Notes under the pieces: model-generated | What the model was told of the DNA's origin: nothing | The model's database searches: none | Seen by the model: the letters and a program-made list of their open reading frames with translations, nothing else | Shown: positions 15,925 through 21,625 of the stretch, piece after piece | Layout: each line of letters begins with the position of its first letter | How positions within the stretch are numbered: position 1 is the stretch's first letter | Translations under genes and position numbers: made by a program | Source of the DNA: Actinomycetes bacterium | Lineage (GTDB): Bacteria > Actinomycetota > Actinomycetes > Actinomycetales > Microbacteriaceae | Direction of reading: 5' to 3' | Assembly (NCBI GenBank): GCA_023386365.1 | Contig: JAEWJX010000123.1 | Location: 1-25,153, forward strand | DNA length: 25,153 nucleotides

Positions 15925-16548
15925 TCAGACGCCGACGACCGCCACATCCGGGTGCGGGTCGAGGCGGTACCCGCGACCCCGCACGGTGCGGATGATGTCG
16001 GAGTACGGCGCCAGGCGGCGGCGCAGACGCTGCAGGTAGACGTCGATGGTGCGCTCCCCGAGGTCGTCCGGCCCGTCCGCGTCGGCGAGAGCGGCCAGCA
16101 GGGCGCGACGGTCGTGGATGACGCCCTGATGCTGCACCAGGTAGGTGAGCAGCGCCTGCTCCCGGTAGGTGAGGTGCACGGGGGTGCCGTCGACGCTCAC
16201 CCGGTGCCGGGCCAGATCGACCACCACCCCGTGGGCGGGAGCGGATGCGGGTGCCGGTGCCTGGCGCACGGTCGGCTCGCCGAGGGCGGTGCGCACCACC
16301 TCGAGCGGCGCCGCATCCTCACCCTCCGGCGACAGCACCACGGATGCGAACGTCTCCGCGCCGGGGATGTCGGTGAGCGCCTGATGCACCTCATCGACGA
16401 GGGCTGCCAGGTCGACGCCGGCCGCATCCGCCCGCGCCTCATCGACACCGACGTAGATGCCGAAGCCGCGCAACTCCAACCCGGTGGGGGCGGCCACACG
16501 GGAACGTGTGCTGCCTTCCCACGGGATCGCGACATACTCGGCGGGCAT
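15925..16548 (-). CDS. OmpR/PhoB-type winged-helix DNA-binding protein without receiver domain
   Basis: A 207-residue protein. Residues 107-197 form an OmpR-type winged helix: HLTYREQALLTYLVQH, then RTIDVYLQRLRRRL as recognition helix and IRTVRGRGYRL as the wing. The first 95 residues are not a phospho-acceptor domain. They begin PAEYVAIPWEG and include LELRGFGIYVGVDEARADAAG, an unknown domain that may sense a ligand or mediate dimer contacts. A proline/alanine-rich linker (94-106) joins the two parts. The ATG at 16548 is chosen because GGGG lies upstream and the added residues of the longer frame (to 16620) are arginine-rich and unlike a conserved start. Targets are unknown; it may regulate itself. 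Confidence 0.82.
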   Translation of the reverse strand: MPAEYVAIPWEGSTRSRVAAPTGLELRGFGIYVGVDEARADAAGVDLAALVDEVHQALTDIPGAETFASVVLSPEGEDAAPLEVVRTALGEPTVRQAPAPASAPAHGVVVDLARHRVSVDGTPVHLTYREQALLTYLVQHQGVIHDRRALLAALADADGPDDLGERTIDVYLQRLRRRLAPYSDIIRTVRGRGYRLDPHPDVAVVGV

Positions 16549-16574
16549 GGGTCGAGTTTCCCCGACCCGCCGCC

Positions 16575-16613
16575 TGCGACCTACCGACGTGACACTGTGC
16601 GACGGTCTGCGAC
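16575..16613 (-). promoter_or_regulatory. Three TGCGAC direct repeats upstream of the winged-helix gene
   Basis: TGCGAC occurs at 16575, 16598 and 16608. The last two are spaced ten bases apart. OmpR/PhoB-type proteins bind direct repeats one helical turn apart, so these may be autoregulatory sites. The motif is short and GC-rich, so chance is possible. Confidence 0.25.
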
Positions 16614-16697
16614 GAAACACGACGTTCGGTTACGTCGGGGGGCGTCGGCAGTCCGAGCGCGAAGCTGCTTCGCGGCGCTGCGGGGGGCGAGCCTGAG

Positions 16698-16749
16698 GGT
16701 TTCGATACGCGTGCCGTCGCTGCGCGGCGGCGCGCTACTCAACCAGCGG
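16698..16749 (-). repeat. Interspersed repeat, variant copy C
   Basis: Read on the minus strand it begins ccgctggttgagtagcg and ends cgcgtatcgaaacc, like copies A and B, but its core is longer and different, giving 52 rather than 46 bases. Conserved termini with a changing core suggest a family of palindromic elements. Confidence 0.75.
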
Positions 16750-16756
16750 GAGGGGG

Positions 16757-16782
16757 CGGCGGCGCGCTACTCAACCAGCGGG
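16757..16782 (-). repeat. Partial repeat copy supplying a gene's stop codon
   Basis: These 26 bases are identical to 16725-16750, the left part of copy C on the minus strand. The repeat encodes the last residues Pro-Leu-Val-Glu and the TAG stop of the metallopeptidase gene at 16767-17807. Confidence 0.75.
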
Positions 16783-17807
16783 GCGGGCGCCACCAGCCGG
16801 TGGATGTAGTCGAGCTTGGCGTGCACGGGTGGCGGCAGTTCGAACGGGTACAGGTCGCGTTGGCCCATGGCCCGGTTCACCCGGTTGAAGAACAGCGCCA
16901 CCCACTCCCAGTCGGACAGCATCCGCTCGGTGGGCGCCCCGGTGTAGTCGGCTGCCGGTTCGATGTCGTGGTCGACGATGCCGGGGGCGCGGTCGGTGTG
17001 CAGCACCATGCCGGCGGCGGATGCGGTGGCGAGGGTCCCGCGGATGTGCAGGTAGTGGGCGAAGCATTCGGCGAAGTCTTCCCACGGGTGCATGGTGGCG
17101 TACTCGGAGATGTATGAGGTGCGCCAGCCGCCGGGGGCGCCGTCGCGGTAGTGGCGGTCGAGGGCGTCGCGGTAGCTGGCCCGTTCGTCGCCGAACAGGG
17201 CGCGGCACTCGTCCCACTGTTCATCGGTGGTGATCAGCACCCGCTGGTAGTAGTGGCCGATCTCGTGGCGGAAGTGGCCGAGCATGGTGCGGTACGGCTC
17301 ACCGAGCGACACCCGCAGCGCTTCGCGTCGGTCGTCGAGGGTTTCGGCGAGGTCGATGGTGATGATGCCGTTCGCGTGCCCGATCATGACGGGCGCGTTC
17401 TCGGAGAGGCTCGACAGCAGGTCGAATCCGAGTCCGCCGTCCTGCTCGTAGTAGGGGGTGATCGGCAGCCCCAGCTCGAGCAGCTGCACCATGAGGCGGC
17501 GTTTGGCGACGCCCGCATCCGCGAGCTTCTCCCACGCGACCGTATCGGTGCGCGGCGGCAGGCGCCTGCTGGTGCTGCAAGACAGGCACCGTCCGGTGCC
17601 GGCGGTCTCGGCGACCAGCCAGTTGCAGCCCCACGGTCGGTTGCCGCACGGGTACCAGGCGTCGCCGTCGACGTCGGTGCCGTGAGGGTCGGCGAGACGG
17701 AACGTGAGGCTGGGGTGGTGGAAGCCGAGCTGCGCGCCGCAGTGCCGGCATTCGAGCTCGTCGAGGAACACGAAACGGTCGCAGCGGGGACAGCGCGGGG
17801 CGGGCAC
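16767..17807 (-). CDS. Zinc-ribbon putative zinc metallopeptidase
   Basis: A 346-residue protein. Four CxxC/CxnC pairs in the first 80 residues (C6/C9, C20/C23, C54/C61, C74/C77) form two zinc ribbons. The metalloprotease motif is HEIGH at 181-185, with E243 or E247 in PWEDFAECFAHYLH as the likely third zinc ligand. This matches the 'putative zinc-binding metallopeptidase' family with an N-terminal zinc ribbon; its physiological substrate is not known to me. The start is GTG with no ribosome binding site; TAGACT lies six bases upstream, so it may be leaderless. The C-terminus (Pro-Leu-Val-Glu, stop) lies in an interspersed repeat. No signal peptide is present. Confidence 0.85.
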   Translation of the reverse strand: MPAPRCPRCDRFVFLDELECRHCGAQLGFHHPSLTFRLADPHGTDVDGDAWYPCGNRPWGCNWLVAETAGTGRCLSCSTSRRLPPRTDTVAWEKLADAGVAKRRLMVQLLELGLPITPYYEQDGGLGFDLLSSLSENAPVMIGHANGIITIDLAETLDDRREALRVSLGEPYRTMLGHFRHEIGHYYQRVLITTDEQWDECRALFGDERASYRDALDRHYRDGAPGGWRTSYISEYATMHPWEDFAECFAHYLHIRGTLATASAAGMVLHTDRAPGIVDHDIEPAADYTGAPTERMLSDWEWVALFFNRVNRAMGQRDLYPFELPPPVHAKLDYIHRLVAPAPLVE

Positions 17808-17813
17808 GCGGCG

Positions 17814-17819
17814 AGTCTA
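17814..17819 (-). promoter_or_regulatory. Candidate -10 (TAGACT) for the metallopeptidase gene
   Basis: TAGACT fits TANNNT and is exactly six bases before the GTG start, with no Shine-Dalgarno sequence. A perfect TTGACA (17845-17850, minus strand) is 25 bases further up, too far for a standard -35. Confidence 0.45.
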
Positions 17820-17906
17820 GGGCGCATGCATCCGTTCGCCCCTCTGTCAATCCCCTGTGCATCCGCTCCGTGTTCCCGCAATCTCTGAGGGAGGGGGTTC
17901 AGCAGC

Positions 17907-18065
17907 ATGAACGAAACAGAGGACACCACGGTGTTGGATGCGGAAGACGCGCCGGCGGGGAGGCACTCGAGCGGGTCGATCTTCGGCGACTTCGGGTTGA
18001 ACATGATGACTTTCGACGAGTACGAGACGCCCTACGACCCGCTGGCGGCGATCGACGGCGACTGA
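17907..18065 (+). CDS. 52-residue acidic protein of unknown function
   Basis: A short gene with a strong purine-rich ribosome binding site (GAGGGAGGGGG, 17888-17898) eight bases before the ATG. The product is highly acidic and probably unstructured at the N-terminus (MNETEDTTVLDAEDA). A central glycine/phenylalanine stretch (GSIFGDFGLNMM) is followed by an aromatic, acidic tail (FDEYETPYDPLAAIDGD). No membrane helix, cysteine or signal peptide is present. No family is recognised. Two strong stem-loops follow it, which supports a separate small transcript. It could be a small regulatory or partner protein, or a precursor peptide, but no modifying enzymes are nearby. Confidence 0.6.
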   Translation: MNETEDTTVLDAEDAPAGRHSSGSIFGDFGLNMMTFDEYETPYDPLAAIDGD

Positions 18066-18073
18066 CACCAGAC

Positions 18074-18110
18074 TTCGACGCCCGCTCGCTGCGACCGGGC
18101 GGGCGTCGAA
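18074..18110 (+). terminator. Stem-loop terminator after the acidic small gene
   Basis: A perfect 12-base stem pairs 18074-18085 (TTCGACGCCCGC) with 18099-18110 around a 13-base loop, nine bases after the stop codon. No U-run follows. Confidence 0.65.
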
Positions 18111-18119
18111 TCACTCGGA

Positions 18120-18144
18120 CCCCGGGCCGCCTCCATGCCCGGGG
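18120..18144 (+). terminator. Second stem-loop in tandem
   Basis: CCCCGGGC (18120-18127) pairs with GCCCGGGG (18137-18144) around nine bases. Together with the preceding hairpin it isolates the small gene from the tRNA promoter. Confidence 0.5.
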
Positions 18145-18172
18145 TTCGTCCTGAGCCGCCGCGAACCCCTGA

Positions 18173-18178
18173 TATAGT
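18173..18178 (+). promoter_or_regulatory. -10 box of the tRNA-Arg promoter
   Basis: TATAGT stands 25 bases before the tRNA 5' end, leaving a short leader. The matching -35 box is not clear. Confidence 0.45.
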
Positions 18179-18203
18179 CGTCAGGTTGACTTCGCGTCAG
18201 CAC

Positions 18204-18276
18204 GCGCCCGTAGCTCAACGGATAGAGCATCTGACTACGGATCAGAAGGTTGGGGGTTCGAATCCCTCCGGGCGCA
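18204..18276 (+). tRNA. tRNA-Arg (anticodon ACG)
   Basis: A 73-base cloverleaf. The acceptor arms GCGCCCG and CGGGCGC pair fully, discriminator base A follows, and CCA is not encoded. The D arm has GCTC...GAGC. The anticodon stem TCTGA/TCAGA closes the loop CTACGGA with anticodon ACG at 18237-18239. The T arm is GGGGG-TTCGAAT-CCCTC with one G-U pair. It reads CGN arginine codons, with A34 probably edited to inosine as usual for this tRNA. Confidence 0.96.
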
Positions 18277-18295
18277 CACTGGTTGAGACAGTAGA

Positions 18296-18332
18296 AGAAG
18301 CCCCGGCCGCCGTATGGCGAACCGGGGCTTCT
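18296..18332. terminator. Bidirectional terminator between tRNA-Arg and the lectin-enzyme gene
   Basis: AGAAGCCCCGG (18296-18306) pairs with CCGGGGCTTCT (18322-18332), an 11-base perfect stem with a 15-base loop. It lies 20 bases after the tRNA and 12 bases after the stop of the convergent gene, so it can end both transcripts. Confidence 0.75.
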
Positions 18333-18344
18333 CCATTCACGCGC

Positions 18345-20150
18345 CTATGCGGCTGCCCGTGTCCACTGCTGGTTGTTGCCGGTTCCGCAGGTCCACTGGA
18401 TCACGTCGCCGCCATCCGCCGTCGAGGAGCCGTTCACGTCGAGGCACTTGCCGCTGTTGCGGTTGATGAAGCGCACGTAGCCGCCGCCCGCGTCCTGCAC
18501 GGTCCACTGCTGGTTGTTGCCTCCGTTGCAGGTCCACTGCACGACGTTGCCGCCGTTCGCGGTCGAGCTCTGGTAGACGTCGAGGCATTTGCCGCTGTTG
18601 CCGTTGACGAGGCGCACGTAGCCGCCGCCGGCATCCTGCACCTGCCATTTCTGGTTGTTGCCGCCGTTCCAGCCCCACTGCACGGCGTCGCCGCCGTCGG
18701 CGATGGAGTGCTGGTAGATGTCGAGCACGCGCCCGCTGTTGCGGTTGGTGATGCGTTCGAGCGGTGCGGGCGTCGCGTTCTGATCCCACAGGGCGTACTT
18801 GATCGTCGACGGCCCGTCGTTGCCGATGATCAGCACCTGGTTGAGCCCGCTCACGTACTGCAGTTGACGGCTGTAGCCGCCCGCCATCGTGGTGGTGCGC
18901 TGCGTCCAGGCGCCGGTGCTGCTGCCGTTGTTGATCCACACGCTGCCGCTGCCGCTCGCGTTGTACACGAGCCGCCCGTCGGGGAGGCGGATGGTGACGG
19001 GGCTGCCGCCGCCGGCGAGCGTCGACGACCCGGATGCCACGGGAAGCGATCCGACGCCGGTACCCGCCGCGCCGCCCACCGAGGCGAACTGCAGCGGGTT
19101 GGTGGCCACCTTGTAGCGGGTGTTCTCCCCACCGCCCCAGTACTCGTAGGTGATGAGCCACTTGCTGTCGGTGGTGGGCACGACGGTGGTCATGCCGGGG
19201 CGTCCGCCGCCGATCCGGGAGCTGCCGTTGAACGTCCACGTCGATCCGGTGACGTCGACGACCGGCTGGCTCCAGGCAGTGCCGGTGTTCCCGTTCCAGG
19301 TCTTGTGCACGAGGATCTGACCGCCGTCATCGGGCCCGGTGCTGTTGTCGGATGCGAGGGTCGGTACGCCGGTGGTGGTGTTGTACCCGACGTAGTCGTT
19401 CTCGTCCGAGTAGTAGGCGACGAGCTGGTTGTTGTAGACCATCAGGTACGGCTCCCAGAGCGGGTCCTGCTGGTGGGTGGTGTTCGCGTTCGAGAACCGA
19501 CCGGGTGCTCCGGCGGAGCCTCCCTGCCATCCGCCGGTCGCGACGATGTTCAGGAAGTTCCAGCTGGCGCCCTGGTTCGTGCTCGAGTAGAGCGCGATCG
19601 CCAGGTCGCGGCGGTCGCCGTCGTTGTCGGGCACCCAGCCGGAGTTGGCGGCCTTGTGCTCGCGGTACCACTCGTCTTCACCCGAGACGATGGTGGCGAG
19701 CAGCAGGGTGCCCGCGGTCAGGTTGCCCACCGTCTGCGGCATCACGTAGAAGAACGGGTTGGTCCAGTTGCTGGAGTACTTGGCCATCGCCGGGTCGCCG
19801 TAGCTCGACGGCGGCAGCACATCTGACAGCTTCTGCCAAGTGGTTCCGTTGTCGTCGCTCTTGTAGACAGGCAGCACCTCGCCCTTCGCGCCGCCGATGG
19901 TGTCGGGGGCGGGATAGGCCACGCGGGTCGCCTTCTCGAAGCCGGCGACGATGCGTCCGCTGGTGAGCTGTGCCGACTTCGGATAGATGACGCAGTTGCC
20001 GAAGCCTTTCAGGCAGGCGGTGCCGGTCGGCAACTGGTACAGCACCGATGGCGAGGTGTCGGCGGACGCCGAAACCGACGACGCCGACACGATGGCCAGC
20101 GCTGCGCCGATCGCGACGAGCGCGCGAACGAACCGAGATCTCGTAGACAA
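18345..20150 (-). CDS. Secreted Asp-box beta-propeller glycosidase-like protein with C-terminal ricin-type lectin domain
   Basis: A 601-residue exported protein. The signal peptide is residues 1-30 (basic start, hydrophobic core, cleavage after SVSASA). Residues about 35-440 form a sialidase/BNR-type beta-propeller with Asp-boxes SDDNGTTW (98-105) and STNQGASW (190-197) and conserved patches such as NTTHQQDPLWEPYLMVY and IGGGRPGMTT. It may belong to or near GH93 (exo-arabinanase), but sialidase-like activity is possible. Residues 466-601 are a ricin-B-type beta-trefoil with three QxW repeats of exactly 47 residues. The first repeat lacks the cysteine pair found in the other two. The TTG start is six bases after AAGGAGGG. 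LacI-type operator palindromes lie upstream. Confidence 0.85.
   Translation of the reverse strand: MSTRSRFVRALVAIGAALAIVSASSVSASADTSPSVLYQLPTGTACLKGFGNCVIYPKSAQLTSGRIVAGFEKATRVAYPAPDTIGGAKGEVLPVYKSDDNGTTWQKLSDVLPPSSYGDPAMAKYSSNWTNPFFYVMPQTVGNLTAGTLLLATIVSGEDEWYREHKAANSGWVPDNDGDRRDLAIALYSSTNQGASWNFLNIVATGGWQGGSAGAPGRFSNANTTHQQDPLWEPYLMVYNNQLVAYYSDENDYVGYNTTTGVPTLASDNSTGPDDGGQILVHKTWNGNTGTAWSQPVVDVTGSTWTFNGSSRIGGGRPGMTTVVPTTDSKWLITYEYWGGGENTRYKVATNPLQFASVGGAAGTGVGSLPVASGSSTLAGGGSPVTIRLPDGRLVYNASGSGSVWINNGSSTGAWTQRTTTMAGGYSRQLQYVSGLNQVLIIGNDGPSTIKYALWDQNATPAPLERITNRNSGRVLDIYQHSIADGGDAVQWGWNGGNNQKWQVQDAGGGYVRLVNGNSGKCLDVYQSSTANGGNVVQWTCNGGNNQQWTVQDAGGGYVRFINRNSGKCLDVNGSSTADGGDVIQWTCGTGNNQQWTRAAA
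18348..18755 (-). repeat. Three 141-bp internal repeats encoding the ricin-type trefoil
   Basis: The motif NxNSG-xxLD...GGxxxQW recurs with an exact period of 47 codons, units beginning near 18746, 18605 and 18464. Repeats two and three are very similar (KCLDV, QWTC, NNQQWT). Repeat one has diverged (RVLDI, QWGW, NNQKWQ). Confidence 0.85.
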
Positions 20151-20303
20151 GACAGACCCTCCTTGGTCTTCATCCACGCCGGCCACTGCTCTGTGACCGG
20201 CCACGGCGACCCCTTGCGCCGGCGCGAGTGAGCGGCCTGGCGTCGGCCGGCCTCTCGGTCGTTCGCGTCGTGATGGATGGATCAAGACCTCGCCTGCCGT
20301 GGA

Positions 20304-20317
20304 TGCTATCGATAACA
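20304..20317. promoter_or_regulatory. LacI-type operator O1
   Basis: TGCTATCGATAACA differs by one base from the perfect palindrome TGTTATCGATAACA at 21587-21600. It lies 154 bases upstream of the lectin-enzyme start and its central CG step is typical of LacI-family operators. Confidence 0.75.
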
Positions 20318-20336
20318 TTGCCTGGCGTCCACCCTC

Positions 20337-20367
20337 TTGACGGGATAGGTGTTATCGATGCCAGAAT
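20337..20367 (+). promoter_or_regulatory. Candidate promoter of the lacI-type gene with operator inside
   Basis: TTGACG (20337-20342) and CAGAAT (20362-20367) are 19 bases apart and enclose operator O2. This would make the regulator autoregulated. The spacing is longer than ideal; TACAGT at 20461-20466 is an alternative -10. Confidence 0.35.
20350..20363. promoter_or_regulatory. LacI-type operator O2
   Basis: TGTTATCGATGCCA matches the consensus TGTTATCGATAACA at 12 of 14 positions, with the left half intact. It lies 46 bases from O1 centre to centre. The rest of the 346-base gap between the two divergent genes shows no other clear element. Confidence 0.7.
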
Positions 20368-20496
20368 CATCCGGGCTTCCCGGTGTGATGGCTGGGAGGG
20401 GCGGGTCGCCCGGTCGCCGCGTCCGCGGCGAATAGCCGGGCGGCCCTGTCGGATGCGGGCTACAGTTTCATGACGCCAGCAGTGCGAGGAGGCTCG

Positions 20497-21513
20497 GTGA
20501 CCGAGGTCGAGGCGGGGATCGCCCGCGAGAAACCCGCGACCGTCTATGACGTCGCCCGGGTGGCCGGCGTCTCCGCGCAGACCGTGTCGCGCCTCGTGAA
20601 GGGCTTCGAAGGCATCCGGCCCGAGACCCGCGAACGGGTCGAGGCGGCGATCGCCGAGCTCGGCTACCGGCCGAACCAGGCGGCGCGACTACTGCGCACC
20701 CGCAAGTCGCGACGCATCGGCGCCCTCGTGCACGAGATGTTCGAGTCGGGCCCGGCGCAGCTGCTGCGCGGCGCCGCCATGGAGGCGCGCGCCGCAGGCT
20801 ATTCGCTCAACATCGTCGGGGTCGACGGCAACGACGAGGCTGCGATCGCCGAGGCGTTCGACGCGTTCGAGGAGGAGCAGGTGGCGGGCATCCTCGCGGT
20901 CACCCTCACCGACGGCGTGCGCAGCGTGGTCGAGGGGCGACCGTTCGACATCCCGATCATCGTCGACCCGGCGGATGCGCAGACCGAGGCCCCGACGACG
21001 AGCCAGTCGGGCGCGTCCGTGGTCGCCGCCCACCTGCTCGAGCTGGGCCACCGTCGGGTGGCGTTCCTCGGTGGACCCGAAGCGTGGAAGCCCGCCAGAC
21101 AGCGACGCGAGCAGTTCCTCGCCGACATCGTCGCGGGCGGAGGCGAGTGCGCGGCCGAGTGGGCGGGCGACTGGTCGCCGTCGTTCGGCGACCGCGCCGC
21201 CGCGGAGTTCGACGCCGCTTCGGGCATCACGGCCGTCTTCGCGGCGAACGACGCGATGGCGATCGGATTCATGCACCGCCTGGCGCTGCGCGGGATCCGG
21301 GTGCCGGAAGACGTGAGCGTCGTCGGCTTCGACGACATCCCCGAGTCGGCCTATCTGACGCCGCCGCTCACCACGGTGCGGCCTGCGTTCGAGCAGGAGG
21401 GGCGGGCTGCGATCGACGCGCTGCTCGCCGAGATCGAGGATCGCCCGCGCGCCCGACTGCAGCATCCGGGCGGTGAGCTCGTGATCCGCGAGTCGACCGC
21501 CCCGCGCGGCTGA
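20497..21513 (+). CDS. LacI-family transcriptional regulator
   Basis: A 338-residue repressor. The N-terminal helix-turn-helix is TVYDVARVAGVSAQTVSRLVKG (about 15-36), followed by the hinge helix region YRPNQAARLLRTRKS. The periplasmic-binding-protein-like sensor domain has IGALVHEMFESG, LLELGHRRVAFLGG and the effector/dimer segment VSVVGFDDIPESAYLTPPLTTVRP. GTG at 20497 is preferred because GAGGAGG lies just upstream; the in-frame ATG 27 bases earlier lies only three bases after a possible -10 (TACAGT). Four matching palindromes in the divergent region and before the GH42 gene are its probable operators, with induction by a sugar released from the polysaccharide. Confidence 0.93.
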   Translation: MTEVEAGIAREKPATVYDVARVAGVSAQTVSRLVKGFEGIRPETRERVEAAIAELGYRPNQAARLLRTRKSRRIGALVHEMFESGPAQLLRGAAMEARAAGYSLNIVGVDGNDEAAIAEAFDAFEEEQVAGILAVTLTDGVRSVVEGRPFDIPIIVDPADAQTEAPTTSQSGASVVAAHLLELGHRRVAFLGGPEAWKPARQRREQFLADIVAGGGECAAEWAGDWSPSFGDRAAAEFDAASGITAVFAANDAMAIGFMHRLALRGIRVPEDVSVVGFDDIPESAYLTPPLTTVRPAFEQEGRAAIDALLAEIEDRPRARLQHPGGELVIRESTAPRG

Positions 21514-21538
21514 GCTGAGACCCGGCTCGACACGGGGC

Positions 21539-21567
21539 TTGCGCTCGCGCAATGTCATCGATAACAT
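21539..21567 (+). promoter_or_regulatory. Promoter of the GH42/binding-protein operon
   Basis: TTGCGC (21539-21544) and TAACAT (21562-21567) are separated by 17 bases, the ideal spacing. The -10 overlaps operator O3, so a bound repressor would block RNA polymerase directly. Confidence 0.55.
21553..21566. promoter_or_regulatory. LacI-type operator O3
   Basis: TGTCATCGATAACA has one mismatch to the palindromic consensus and covers the -10 of the GH42 promoter. Confidence 0.8.
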
Positions 21568-21586
21568 CGCTCCCACGTCGATTGTT

Positions 21587-21600
21587 TGTTATCGATAACA
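21587..21600. promoter_or_regulatory. LacI-type operator O4, perfect palindrome
   Basis: TGTTATCGATAACA is a perfect 14-base palindrome, 34 bases from O3 centre to centre and just downstream of the predicted transcript start, a classical repression position. Confidence 0.85.
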
Positions 21601-21625
21601 GACTGAGCACCACAACGGAGTGACC

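Noticed and set aside
18280..18287. CTGGTTGAG-like bases after the tRNA resembling the interspersed repeat
   Set aside because: Only nine bases match and neither the core nor the other terminus is present.
18348..18755. Regular 141-bp repeats considered as a CRISPR-like or satellite array
   Set aside because: They are in frame and encode the three QxW subdomains of a ricin-type lectin.
18204..20150. tRNA-Arg as attachment site for an island carrying the carbohydrate genes
   Set aside because: No integrase, no repeat of the tRNA 3' end and no change in base composition is seen in the window.
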